Source of the DNA: Gammaproteobacteria bacterium
GTDB lineage: Bacteria; Pseudomonadota; Gammaproteobacteria; QZLD01
Length of the DNA: 54,275 nt
Assembly: GCA_004796365.1 (NCBI GenBank)
Contig: QZLE01000162.1
Coordinates: forward strand, 1-54,275
Direction: 5' to 3'
Shown here: one piece after another, positions 26,901-36,400 of the stretch
Layout: each line of letters starts with the position of its first letter
How positions within the stretch are numbered: position 1 is the first letter of the stretch
Made by a program: the position numbers and the translations under genes
The notes under the pieces: model-generated
What the model was told of the DNA's origin: nothing
Databases searched by the model: none
The model's input: the letters and a program-made list of their open reading frames with translations, nothing else

Positions 26901-28187
26901 TGTCGCCATTGAAGTGCCCCCGTAAAATCCATATTGTTCTCCAGGAAGCGTGCTTTTGGTATGTACCCCAGGTGCTGCAATATCGGTGTGGTGATAGCCG
27001 CGGTTGGAGAAGTCAGCCAACACGCCCTGATGGTTAATTGCAGCTACGCTGATAATATTTGGGAGGTTAAGGCTTGCCGGAACAGCAAAACTGTACTCAT
27101 CCAGGTTGGTATATTCATTACCTGCTGCTGCGGCAAATACCATTCCGGAATTACCAGCTGCCTCAATAGCATCACTGTATGCAGCGGTTATAAGTTCTGC
27201 AATAACCGCATCAGATAAGTTCATTCCATAGCTATTATTTGAAACAGCAGCACCATTATCAGCAGCATAGAGAATGCCCTCAATAATATCTGAGGTAAAA
27301 CCACCACCATTCTCATCAAGGATCTTTACCCCCATTAGCTGAGCTGACCAGGCGACACCAACAATGCCACCATCATTTGCGGAAGCTGCGATTGTACCGG
27401 CGCAGTGGGTTCCATGACCTAAATCATCCATTGGATCACCATCACGGTTAACAAAGTCATAACCGTGAACATCATCAATATATCCATTACCATCATCATC
27501 AATACCGTTACCTGCAATCTCCCCCGGGTTAGTCCAGATATTTTTACTTAGATCGGAGTGGTTATAATCAATACCTGAGTCGATAACAGCAACCACAATC
27601 TCACTTGCATCAGTTCGAATATCCCATGCTTCTGGTGCGTTAATATCAATTCCTGCAACAGGCTCAACAGTTTCAATTACATTTCCATTTTCGTCAGTGA
27701 TATCGAATGATTGGCCTGTATTATTAAGCCCCCAAAGCTGATCATTTAATTCGCTTGAGGTAGTAGCCTGAGCCTTTAATCTAAGATTTGGAACTACATA
27801 CTCTACATTTGGATCCTGTTGCAATAGAGAAAACATATCGCTTAAGCTTTGCCCCTTTTCAAAACTAACAACCTTCCATTGCGAGAAAAGCTGGGCTTGC
27901 GCCGCCAACTTTTTCATTGGCTTAAAGAAAGACTTGATATTTTCAATTACGTTAGATTGCATGGTTGGCACAGCAAAGTTTGCTGATACTTCTTTGAATT
28001 TAACCAAAAGCTGATTAGCTTTAATATCACCTTTTTTAGCAAGCTCATCCAAATCAAGTTTGAATTTATTTATTTCAGCCATAGAAGGGTTAGTAGGGAT
28101 TACAGGTTTGGTGATATTTCCTGGTTGTCCTGCGAAAACATTGCTCAGGTAAAAAGCAAAAAGGAATAAAACGAGTATACGTCTCAT
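23958..28187 (-). CDS. Giant secreted S8 (subtilisin-like) serine peptidase, copy 1
   Basis: About 1,409 residues starting with MRRILVLFLFAFYLSNVFAG, a Sec signal peptide; GGAGA lies 6 nt before this ATG at 28187, so the further upstream Met at 28289 is rejected. A propeptide-like region (VKFKE... VEYVVPNLRL) precedes the S8 domain with D203 (VVAVIDSGIDYNHSDL), H261 (GHGTHCAG), oxyanion Asn in SNNSYGM and S426 (GTSMATPHVAG). Then come HYR/DUF5011-type Ig-like domains and fibronectin-like SGTAYDADSNIEKIEI units, and three Cys-bounded modules with HxxAGRA at about 488, 1174 and 1353. Expected role: digestion of extracellular protein. Paralogous along its whole length to the gene at 28579. Confidence 0.93.
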   Translation of the reverse strand: MRRILVLFLFAFYLSNVFAGQPGNITKPVIPTNPSMAEINKFKLDLDELAKKGDIKANQLLVKFKEVSANFAVPTMQSNVIENIKSFFKPMKKLAAQAQLFSQWKVVSFEKGQSLSDMFSLLQQDPNVEYVVPNLRLKAQATTSSELNDQLWGLNNTGQSFDITDENGNVIETVEPVAGIDINAPEAWDIRTDASEIVVAVIDSGIDYNHSDLSKNIWTNPGEIAGNGIDDDGNGYIDDVHGYDFVNRDGDPMDDLGHGTHCAGTIAASANDGGIVGVAWSAQLMGVKILDENGGGFTSDIIEGILYAADNGAAVSNNSYGMNLSDAVIAELITAAYSDAIEAAGNSGMVFAAAAGNEYTNLDEYSFAVPASLNLPNIISVAAINHQGVLADFSNRGYHHTDIAAPGVHTKSTLPGEQYGFYGGTSMATPHVAGVAALMKAEAPQLDHVAIKSILMNTATPNDNLVGLVRSNGMLNAFDALNSLKASCDSFTATPAQHRDAGRAHTCNAWYICANGSNEQIGYSFTATNVTLTEKTPDYFVTDGSCDGALDIPPAITLQGKVEEYVRLGGSYTPENATANDVEDGDLTSSIQVTNAVNTSAVGNYIVEYRVTDSAGNETIETRLVHVVEDPQPKLILLGHACNFLYGCSGYSTTVVNQPYVDPGYIGWDVLDGDISDRVTYYGTVLDNLDQIGNRSDVFYEVTDLDGNLYESSYAMYRHVVVLDQNSPLFLTDNEASEDYFRIFKTYRRDEKEGHPVYTPYNPIAIDHVDGHLWEDSISVENPADYSIAGDYEVIFTVTDSEGYTDEVKALVKVIEDVTPPDARLYCDQNVSVELNSDPGDVRMDCAYPVDDLDPNPIREVSGTVDTSTVGDYEITYRLYDISGNETIWVQTVTVVDGATPVITSKTAIPGPRTLTVSGTAYDADSNIEKIEIKLHHNETEWVVVDGTEEWSYTYEDIGPANYNVYIRITDSTGLQSDRHGNKYSISGARVWDTKIESININVNGNSATVYGTASDANGDLEIINLSLETGNTVYSGIIAEGTYDWTYTFPDLEKGDYIVRAYAIDAEYNWSEYKSLSFSIGMNPPVIDTINAVGGEQTVTVTGTASDIDGDLSRIMIGIGGHGEWKLANGTENFSLTVNNVQPGLQQVRVWALDSEENGVVQVTTVEVLPAACSDFSATLTGHESAGRAYSETNMEGETCWGTFCYGGTEVTTWYAQGSGEELGKDGSIVVSLKEDPVGSGNYVQGSCPVDPQPPVIESYEISELNYNRAVVTGVASDVNDDIDRVVLGLGALTGIVCEGTTNFTCVLDYSVHGISVGSPFGVSLVAYDSQEAKSNIEQFTITRPEQQEELCFTDTNANHEAAGRAYLQYNVLYYASGSDDYLGQAADTTSVMQEGQPGNWVKVSSCQ

Positions 28188-28206
28188 GTTTGTCTCCAGA
28201 TTATGT

Positions 28207-28253
28207 ATTATATCAAGACAGGGGTTATGTCCTGAAAAAGTTCGTGTCCAAAT
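28207..28253 (-). promoter_or_regulatory. Candidate promoter and shared motif of S8 peptidase copy 1
   Basis: On the minus strand TATAAT (28212-28207) lies about 20 nt before the start codon, with no good -35 but GGACA repeats upstream (28228-28232, 28245-28249, 28265-28269 read as TGTCC on plus). The sequence TTTGGACACNAACT at 28240-28253 recurs before the second peptidase gene. This looks like an activator-dependent promoter. Confidence 0.5.
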
Positions 28254-28361
28254 AAACCAAAAAGTGTCCGTTCTTAATGGATTGACCATTTATTAGCAAC
28301 TTTAAAATCAACCTCCAGGCATGTCCAAGTCCTGGAAACTGCAAAAAGTAAACCACAGCAC

Positions 28362-28381
28362 AATGTGAACTGCATCACATT
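28362..28381. promoter_or_regulatory. CRP-family binding site candidate
   Basis: AATGTGA, 6 nt, TCACATT: a perfect palindrome that contains the consensus TGTGA-N6-TCACA of CRP-type regulators. It lies in the 391-bp gap between the two peptidase genes, about 175 bp upstream of the copy 1 start codon. Site identity is by match only. Confidence 0.5.
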
Positions 28382-28501
28382 TTTACTGTATCGAATTCTA
28401 ATGACGAATAATCTTTTGTCAACATATCTATCGGTTTTTTAACTGAAATTTAATATATTTTTACAAGCCAGTTAGAGAAATTCTATCTATTTAAGGCGCA
28501 T

Positions 28502-28531
28502 AAAAAAACAGGGCTGCAAAGCAACCCTGTT
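28502..28531 (-). terminator. Rho-independent terminator of S8 peptidase copy 2
   Basis: On the minus strand a stem of AACAGGG and GCAGCCCTGTT type (arms 28507-28517 and 28521-28531, three-base loop, one G-U pair) is followed by seven Ts at 28508-28502. It lies 48 bp after the copy 2 stop. Confidence 0.88.
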
Positions 28532-28578
28532 ATTAGCTTGGTTTATTACCTACCCAAGACCACAATAGCTTTATTTAT

Positions 28579-31500
28579 CTATGGGCAGCTGGATACCTTT
28601 ACCCAGTTTCCAGGTTGACCTTGCTGCTCCAAAGATGTTGTATCCCCATCCATTCCAAGGTAGTCACCAGAACCAAGAGCATACACAAGAACATTGTATC
28701 TCATCTCTGCACGGCCAGCACTAACATGCTCACTGTTAGTAGCTGTAAAGCAGGTTTGAATAACTTCTTCCCATACTACTGTGAACTCAGCAGAGTCAGC
28801 TACATTTTCAGCAAGGTCAATTGCACGAACCTTCCAAGTCATTGTTGCGTAGTCGGTTCCCTGAAGCTGCATATCGCATCTGAACTGATCACCTCCAGTG
28901 TTATTACATTCAACCACACCGATGTCATCAATTCTGTATAGGAATACCCTGTCAAGATCATCATCAACATCAGAGACAGTTACGGTAACAACCTCAACTG
29001 TTCCTTCTCTTACTTGCTGAATATTGCTTATTACCGGTGGCACAGATGCCTGTTGCTCCGGACGAACAAGGGTGAAATGTTCAATATTTGAGTATTCACC
29101 ACGCAGATCGCGTGCTGATACATGCACTGAAAGTTCTGCACCTACCTCAAAGCCAAACTCTTCATAATCTAGGGTACAAGTAAAGCTTTCTTTCCCTTCA
29201 CACAGAACTCCACTAACGGCACCAAGACCAAGAACCACATAATCGATATCATTATTCGGGTCTGAAGCAACACCAGTTACTACAGCCTGGTAGTAGCTAT
29301 TTTCAACAATCTGGTACGACTCAATTACCGGAGGCATTGGCAGATCCGGGCATTCTCCTTGCTCATAGTTACCTGATCCAACTGGATTTTCTATTAGAGT
29401 CACAACGGTGCTACCATCTTTGCCAAGCTCTTCACCTGATCCTTGCGCGTACCATGTTGTTACTTCAGTACCGCCGTAGCAGAAGGTACCCCAGCAAGTT
29501 TGCCCCTCAATTGTGGTTTCAGAATAAGCTCTTCCAGCAGATTCGTGTTGCGCAAGTGTAGCTGTAAACTCGGCACATGAAGCAGGTAATACTTCAACTG
29601 TAGTTTCTTCTACAGTTCCGTTATCTTCAGCATCCAGCGCCCAGATTCTTACCTGCTTAGTTCCTGGTGCAATACCTGTTACGGTTAGACTGAAGTTTTC
29701 GGTGCCATTAGCAATGTGCCATTCCGGACTATCACCGATACCGATAAGGATTCTGGCAAGATCGCCATCAGGATCTGAAGCACTACCAGTAACCGTTACT
29801 GATAGCTCACCACCTACAACATCAAAGGCGTCAATCACTGGCTGGTTAAATCCAACTCTTGCAGTAATAGTTTCCTTGGGGCTGATATTTCCTGCAGCAT
29901 CATATGCATACACATTAATATCGTAAGAACCCTTACCCATATCCTCGAAAGTATATGTCCAGTTATAGGTGCCATCAGCTACAATATCTTGATGCATAAT
30001 GCCATCAATTACAATTGAGAGCTGTACCCTATCAAGATCACCAGTTGCATCACTAGCTGTTCCAGAAACTATGATATCTTTACCTACTATTTCAACATTT
30101 ACGGTTTCAATCTTAGGATCCCAAACTAGAATTTCACGGACTGTCCCGATACCTTTATATGGGTTTGAAACCAGGCCTGTAGAATCAGTAACACGCGCTC
30201 TTGCGGTATAACCATAGACATCCGGCTCAACGTCATTAATTGTAACTGACCACTCTTCGGTACCGTCAACTTCTACCCAATCATTCCAACCTTCAACTCG
30301 ATGAACGAGAACCTCAACCTTTTCAATATTGTTGTCAGGATCATAAGCAGTTCCTGAGATAGTTATGGATCGCGGACCACCTTCAGCAACCATGCTGGTA
30401 AGAGATGGGGTTGATCCATCAACTACAGTCACATCCATTGTCCAGGTATCTGAGTTACCAGAAAAGTCAGTAACTGTGTACACAACTTGATATTCACCTG
30501 GTGTTGTAATATCAACATTGCTTACAAATTCTCTGGTTGGATATGGATCCAATTCATCGTCTGCAATAATGCAGAATTTGGTTGCTTCCCAATCAGAATT
30601 CAGTTCGACAATCTTGTGCTGATCACACTGAGGTTTGATTTCAGGTGGTGTTATATCTTCAATAACCTGAACCAGAGAGTAAACCTGATCAGTATAACCA
30701 TCACTGTCTGTTGCAGTAAATGTAACCAGATAATCTCCAGCTACAGAATAATCAACGGGATTATCAATAGTGAAGTTATCTTCGCTCAAAGTACCATCAA
30801 CATGATCAACTGCGTCTGGAGCATTTGCAAAGTACTCTGGGTGGTCACCTCCAGGATTTACAGAGCCATTATCACGGCGATAAGTTTGAAATGTGTGATA
30901 ATATTCACCACCCTCAACGCTTGTGATTAGCGGGTTATCATGGTGTACTACATAGACATATCTGAAGTATCCTTCTTCTTTATAATATGTGCCTTCAAGA
31001 TCAATTAGTTCATAGTGAACCATACCTCTGTTGCCAATTGCGTCCAACTTATTCAGAACATCACCTGTTGTAGTAACACGATCAGTAAGATCACCTTGAA
31101 GTATGTCATAAGCGATATAACCAGGCTCAGCAAACTCAGTGTTGACAACAACTGTCATTGGCCAACAAGGACCAATAAACAGACAGTAAGGATCATTAAG
31201 CACAATGCTTGGCGTGGAGCTGGCGCGAACATGAATCAGTCTGGTTTCAATTGCTGAGTTACCTGATGCATCAGTTACCGAATATTTAATAATATAATCG
31301 CCAGCAACAGAGGTATCTACCTCACCCTGAATCTGAACCTGAGCAGTTAAATCACCATCTTCAGCATCTGTGGCTGTAAAGCCTGGTGCATTATAGGCAG
31401 CGCCAACTCTTACAAATTCTTCAACCAAACCTTCAAGTGTGATTACAGGTGGAACGTCCAAAGCTGCATCACAAGATCCGTCATTTACAAAATATCCAGG

Positions 31501-33168
31501 TGATTTTTCTGTAAGGGTAACTAAAGCGCTACCATTTGTGCCAAGATCATGTGAAGATCCCTGAGCATACCATCTTGTAACCGTAGTACCCCCCCAGCAG
31601 AAAGTCCCCCAACAGGTGCCGCCTTCAGTTGTTGTCTCACTATAAGCTCTACCAGCAGTCTCATGCTGTGAAGCTGTAGATGTGAACTCTGGGCAGTTAG
31701 ATCTTGCACCCTCAAGTGCAGCTTTAGCATTTACCAATCCACCACTTCTTACTTTACCCGCAAGCTGAGACATTGGTTTAGAGGTATTCATAAGGATTGC
31801 CTTGGATGCAGCTGCAGACAAAGAAGGTGTTTCCGCTTTCATTAGTGTAGCAACACCTGCTACATGTGGTGCCGCCATTGAGGTACCGTTATAAAAATCA
31901 TACTGGTTCCCAGGAATGGTACTTCTAACCAGAACACCTGGCGCAGCAATATCAGTGCTGTGAAAACCGTAGTTGCTAAATGAAGGTATTTCACCATTTG
32001 GATCCATGGCAACAACACTAACAACATTCGGTAGATTCATTCCTGATGGAACCGGATATTTGTCTTCATCAAGGTTAGCTTTTTCGTTTCCTGCAGCAGC
32101 TACAAAAAGCATGTCCGCTTCACCAGCAGCTTGAATAGCGTCATGATATGGTTTTAGGGCTAGTTCTGCGTACATTGAATCCGGCAAAAGCATTCCATAA
32201 CTATTATTGGAAACCATGGCACCGTTATCAGCTGCGTAAAGAATCCCTTCAATAATATCTGATGTATAACCCCAGCCTTCGTCATTAAGGACCTTTACAG
32301 CCATCAACTGTGCACTCCAGGCAACACCGGTAATACCAGTTCCGTTGTTGCCTTCTGCAGCAATGGTTCCGGCACAGTGAGATCCATGACCATGGACATC
32401 CATCGGGTCACTATCATGATATGCAAAGTCATATCCGTTAACATCATCAATATAACCATTGCCATCGTCATCAATGCCATTACCAGCAATCTCACCAGGG
32501 TTGATCCATATATTAGAACTAAGGTCTGGGTGGTTATAGTCAACACCTGTATCTATAACTGCTACAACAACATCGCTGGCCTCGGTGCGGATATCCCAGG
32601 CTTCAGGGGCATCAATATCAACATCTGCAGTTGCTTCAAAAGAAAAGGAGTAGCCATTGCCGTCATCATATGTGATTGTACCCCCCTGGTTATCAAGCCC
32701 CCACAGCTCTCCACCCATATCATTTGGTGTACTCTGTACCTTCAAGCGAAGGTTAGGCGCGACATATTCTACATTAGGGTCATTTCTTAGCGCGACAAAC
32801 TTATTGGAAATGCCATCACCACTATCAAAAGTCACAACTTTCCAGCTGGAGATCTTTTCTTTGATACCTGCAAGTTTGGCCGCCGGATTAAAAATATCCT
32901 TTACAGATTTAAAACCAGAAAAAGTTTGCAGAACCGATGCTGGTTGCTGAATTGAAGGTTTGAATTTAACCAAAAGCTCATTTGCCTTCATTTGCCCTGT
33001 TTTGATCATCTTGTCGAAATCAGGCTTCCAGTTTGGATCAATTTTGGCAGGTTTAATATTTGAAAGTAACGCAGGGGTTGTCTGGTCATGTTCAATCGGA
33101 CCAGCCTGTCCTGCAAAGGATGCAGTTGCATGTGCAGCAAATAATGCGAAAGCTAATATACGTTTCAT
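28579..33168 (-). CDS. Giant secreted S8 (subtilisin-like) serine peptidase, copy 2
   Basis: About 1,529 residues. The signal peptide MKRILAFALFAAHATASFAG starts at 33168; the in-frame Mets at 33174 and 33270 are less likely. S8 triad: D206 (VVAVIDTGVDYNHPDL), H264 (GHGSHCAG), S430 (GTSMAAPHVAG). After it come DUF5011/HYR-like domains (TDAEDGDLTAQVQI, DHVDGTLSEDN, ITPPEIKPQ), Ig-like units of the type SGTAYDPDNNIEKVEV and VTGSASDPDGDLARI, and three HxxAGRA modules (about 492-568, near 1190 and 1473-1529). Compared with copy 1 it has one additional Ig-like unit before the last module (VISNIQQVREGTVEVVTVTVSDVDDD). Probably a tandem duplicate, transcribed separately because a terminator and a promoter region lie between them. 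Confidence 0.93.
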   Translation of the reverse strand: MKRILAFALFAAHATASFAGQAGPIEHDQTTPALLSNIKPAKIDPNWKPDFDKMIKTGQMKANELLVKFKPSIQQPASVLQTFSGFKSVKDIFNPAAKLAGIKEKISSWKVVTFDSGDGISNKFVALRNDPNVEYVAPNLRLKVQSTPNDMGGELWGLDNQGGTITYDDGNGYSFSFEATADVDIDAPEAWDIRTEASDVVVAVIDTGVDYNHPDLSSNIWINPGEIAGNGIDDDGNGYIDDVNGYDFAYHDSDPMDVHGHGSHCAGTIAAEGNNGTGITGVAWSAQLMAVKVLNDEGWGYTSDIIEGILYAADNGAMVSNNSYGMLLPDSMYAELALKPYHDAIQAAGEADMLFVAAAGNEKANLDEDKYPVPSGMNLPNVVSVVAMDPNGEIPSFSNYGFHSTDIAAPGVLVRSTIPGNQYDFYNGTSMAAPHVAGVATLMKAETPSLSAAASKAILMNTSKPMSQLAGKVRSGGLVNAKAALEGARSNCPEFTSTASQHETAGRAYSETTTEGGTCWGTFCWGGTTVTRWYAQGSSHDLGTNGSALVTLTEKSPGYFVNDGSCDAALDVPPVITLEGLVEEFVRVGAAYNAPGFTATDAEDGDLTAQVQIQGEVDTSVAGDYIIKYSVTDASGNSAIETRLIHVRASSTPSIVLNDPYCLFIGPCWPMTVVVNTEFAEPGYIAYDILQGDLTDRVTTTGDVLNKLDAIGNRGMVHYELIDLEGTYYKEEGYFRYVYVVHHDNPLITSVEGGEYYHTFQTYRRDNGSVNPGGDHPEYFANAPDAVDHVDGTLSEDNFTIDNPVDYSVAGDYLVTFTATDSDGYTDQVYSLVQVIEDITPPEIKPQCDQHKIVELNSDWEATKFCIIADDELDPYPTREFVSNVDITTPGEYQVVYTVTDFSGNSDTWTMDVTVVDGSTPSLTSMVAEGGPRSITISGTAYDPDNNIEKVEVLVHRVEGWNDWVEVDGTEEWSVTINDVEPDVYGYTARARVTDSTGLVSNPYKGIGTVREILVWDPKIETVNVEIVGKDIIVSGTASDATGDLDRVQLSIVIDGIMHQDIVADGTYNWTYTFEDMGKGSYDINVYAYDAAGNISPKETITARVGFNQPVIDAFDVVGGELSVTVTGSASDPDGDLARILIGIGDSPEWHIANGTENFSLTVTGIAPGTKQVRIWALDAEDNGTVEETTVEVLPASCAEFTATLAQHESAGRAYSETTIEGQTCWGTFCYGGTEVTTWYAQGSGEELGKDGSTVVTLIENPVGSGNYEQGECPDLPMPPVIESYQIVENSYYQAVVTGVASDPNNDIDYVVLGLGAVSGVLCEGKESFTCTLDYEEFGFEVGAELSVHVSARDLRGEYSNIEHFTLVRPEQQASVPPVISNIQQVREGTVEVVTVTVSDVDDDLDRVFLYRIDDIGVVECNNTGGDQFRCDMQLQGTDYATMTWKVRAIDLAENVADSAEFTVVWEEVIQTCFTATNSEHVSAGRAEMRYNVLVYALGSGDYLGMDGDTTSLEQQGQPGNWVKVSSCP

Positions 33169-33174
33169 AATCAT

Positions 33175-33198
33175 TGTCCAATAAGTTAGTGTCCAAAA
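33175..33198 (-). promoter_or_regulatory. Shared GGACA motif upstream of S8 peptidase copy 2
   Basis: On the minus strand TTTGGACACTAACT (33198-33185) and a second GGACA (33179-33175) lie just before the start codon. The first matches the copy 1 upstream motif TTTGGACACGAACT at 13 of 14 positions. Confidence 0.5.
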
Positions 33199-33429
33199 CC
33201 TATTAGATTCCTTTCCAATGAGGTTATAAGTTAATCTGCTTTCAGCCTTAAACCGGGAAAACAGAAACATTTAGACTGATTCAGTTTTTGAGCAGGGAAA
33301 CAAAAATAAACCCATCTAAGGGACTAGTCCATTTAGCCACAAGCGAATTTTAACCACAAAAAAACGTGACGTACAACACACTTTGGGAAATTTAATAATA
33401 CGTTCACATAACAAGATCAAGCCAAAGGG

Positions 33430-36400
33430 TTATATCTTTTTAATAATGCCTATCTGCTTTTCAATACGCTTGGCTGAGACTGGTATTGATGTCTTTAGCT
33501 CCTGAGCGAATACCGAGACTCTGAATTCTTCCAGCATCCATCGTAGTTGCACCACTTCTTTTATATCGCCATATTCCTGTAGCAACTTTTGATACTGCTC
33601 TGCAAAAGGAAACACCTCATTCATCCACTGGGCGTCGCGTTTTGGGTCGTATTCCAACTTTTCTGCCCTGACTTCTAAAGCATTAATAAAGCGAGGAAGG
33701 TGTTCTAGCCATTCAATTGGTGTTGCACTAATAAATCCTGAATAAATCAAAGATGTGAGTTGTGCGTCTATTTCCTGATAGATCTTTACAAACGATAAAT
33801 TAACACAGCCTTTTAGAGACTTGCGCAATTTGTGAGCAGATGCGAGCGCTTTTTCTGCCACAGCTGCGATGCGGTTCAAAACCGGAATTAGCTCTGCCTT
33901 GTTATTTTCACACAGCAGCTCATATTCACATTTGCTGCGCGGTAGTTCTTTATCGCTGATAAATACCTTTTCAAATACTGCATCGGTTATATCATTTCGT
34001 AGCTCTTCTTTTTTGCCAATTGCAGTATAATACAGTGCCATACGCTCAAAGTTTGGGATGTTTTTATTTATATACCTGGCCTGCTCTTTAAAGCGAATTT
34101 GCAGCAATCGTAACAACCCTTCTTTGCTACGCTGTATCGCATGTTCACGATCAAACATAAGCTTAAGCGAAATAATATCACCATGAACTACGATTGCCGG
34201 AAACGCATTAATTAATACGCCGCCACGATTCACCTCCAGTTCCTTTGGCAATTCATCAAAATCCCACCCTTTTATGTCATCGCGCTCGAATGGCGAATCT
34301 ACTTCTGCATTCAACGCGAGCTTGATCTGCATAGCAAAGTCACGCTGCAGTTTTATTAGATCGCGCCCTGCTCCAAGTAGTTTACCATTTTCATCCACCA
34401 CACGGATATTCATCAACAGATGGGGAGGAATCTGTACCTCTTGCCACATATCACGACTTACTTCCACTCCTGTCATCCGTTTCAGTTCACGAGATATAAA
34501 CGACAGCATCGCACCCTGTTTATCCTGCGGCAAAGCACACTCCATTAGCGCCTTGGCAAATTCTGGAACCGGTACAAAATTTTTGCGCGCTTTCTTAGGA
34601 AGCGCCTTGATGAGATGGATTAGTTTTTCCTCCAGCATTCCCGGTACCAGCCAGTTTAACTGTTCCTGCGAAATCTGATTCAGTGTTACTAATGGGGCAG
34701 TTATGGTTACGCCATCCCGAGGGTGCCCTGGCTCAAAATGGTAGTCGAGCATAAACGGGATATCATCAAGGATAATTCGGTCTGGAAATTGCTCCTCGGT
34801 AACATCTTCAGCAGCATGTTTCATTAACTCATCTTTGGTCATTACCAGGGAGTTCAAAGTCTTATCATCAGCCTTTTTCAGCCACTTTTCCAGTGCCGCC
34901 TTACTGTTGATTTGCGAAGGAATTCGCTCGTCGTAGAAATCAAATATTCTGTCTTCATCAACCAGAATATCCTTGCGGCGCGATTTGGATTCAAGCAGGT
35001 TTATCTCTTCCAAAGTCTCACGATTCTTGCGAAAAAAAACTGCACGCAAATCAATATCCTGATTAACAAGCGCGCTACGGATAAACACCTCACGCGCAGT
35101 CACAGGATCCAACTGACCAAAGTTGACCTTTTTCTTCGGATTAATAGTCAGACCGTAAAGAGTAACCCTGTCAAAGGCGATTACCTGCCCACGCTTCTTT
35201 TCCCAATGCGGTTCGAAATAATGGTGCTTACAAAGGTGAGCACCAACCTGCTCGATCCATTGCGGTTCAATTTTAGCTACGGTGCTGGCAAAAAGATTTG
35301 AGGTTTCGATAAGCTCTGAAGCCATTATCCATTTGGGTTGTTTTTTTACCAGGGTTGAGCCGGGGAAGATACGCAGTTTGTTATTTCTGGCACCGGTATA
35401 TTCGTTTCTGTCGGTGACAACCGCAACATTGCCTAGCAAACCTGCCAATAATGACCGATGTATTGACTCATATTCTGCAGGCTGCTCATTGATCTTGAAT
35501 TTATGATCACATACCTGTTGCTTTAACTGCTTATAGACATCGATCCATTCACGCATACGTAAATAGGAAATAAAGTTTTCCTTACACCATTTGCGTAATT
35601 TGTTCTGCGAGAGCTGCTTGTTCTGTTTATGATACTCGTTCCACAGATTTTGATAGAACTGAAAATCTGAAAGTTCTGTATTAAACTGGCGATGTGCTTC
35701 ATCGGCAGCTCCCTGCCTTTCAAAGGGACGGTCACGCGGATCCTGAGTTCCCAAGGCACTGCCAATTATCAGAAGTTCATGCAGGCAGTTGTTCTCAGCC
35801 GCCGCCAAAAGAATTCTGGAGATGCGCGGATCTACCGGAAAGGTAGCTAGTATGCGCCCTACTTTTGTTATCTCGTTGTTAATATCAACTGCACCAAGTT
35901 CCTGCAGCAGTCGATATCCATCATTAATATATCGACTATCTGGCGGCTCAACGAATGGGAAGTCCTCAATATTACCTAAACGCAGAAACTTCATCTGTAG
36001 AATAACCGAAGCCAGATTGGTACGCAGTATCTCCGGCTGAGTAAACTCAGACTGGTTTAGAAAATCATCCTCAGAATATAGGCGGATACATACACCGGAG
36101 CTTACACGTCCACAGCGCCCCATTCTTTGATTGGCACTAGCCTGTGAAACCTGTTCTATCGGCAAGCGTTGCACCTTGGTACGGTAACTATAGCGGGAAA
36201 TCCGCGCCCTACCGGTATCAATCACATATTTTATACCAGGAACGGTCAAAGACGTCTCGGCAACATTAGTTGCAAGTACAATTCTTCTGCCACCATGAGG
36301 GGCAAATACCTTCATCTGTTCTGCCGGGGAAAGGCGTGCAAATAGCGGTACTATCTCTGCTGTCGGTTGTGATTTTCTTAAGAAATCGGCAGCTTCGCGG

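Larger units (their letters stand above)
28188..28578. other. Intergenic region between the two S8 peptidase genes
   Basis: 391 bp without a gene. From right to left it holds the terminator of peptidase copy 2, the CRP-like palindrome, an inverted repeat CCAGG/CCTGG (28316-28336) enclosing another TGTCC, and the GGACA-repeat promoter region of copy 1. Confidence 0.7.

Noticed and set aside
28188..28289. 34-residue N-terminal extension of S8 peptidase copy 1
   Set aside because: The Met at 28187 has a ribosome site and starts a clean signal peptide; the extension has no such features and would bury the signal peptide. The same applies to copy 2 (33169-33270).
30487..30930. Long plus-strand frames inside the S8 genes
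   Set aside because: They are antisense to repetitive, codon-biased coding sequence, lack ribosome sites and have no protein-like domain pattern.
33321..33330. GGACTAGTCC palindrome as operator of S8 copy 2 or hrpA terminator
   Set aside because: A single 10-bp palindrome with no loop and no T run, far from the start; too weak to call.
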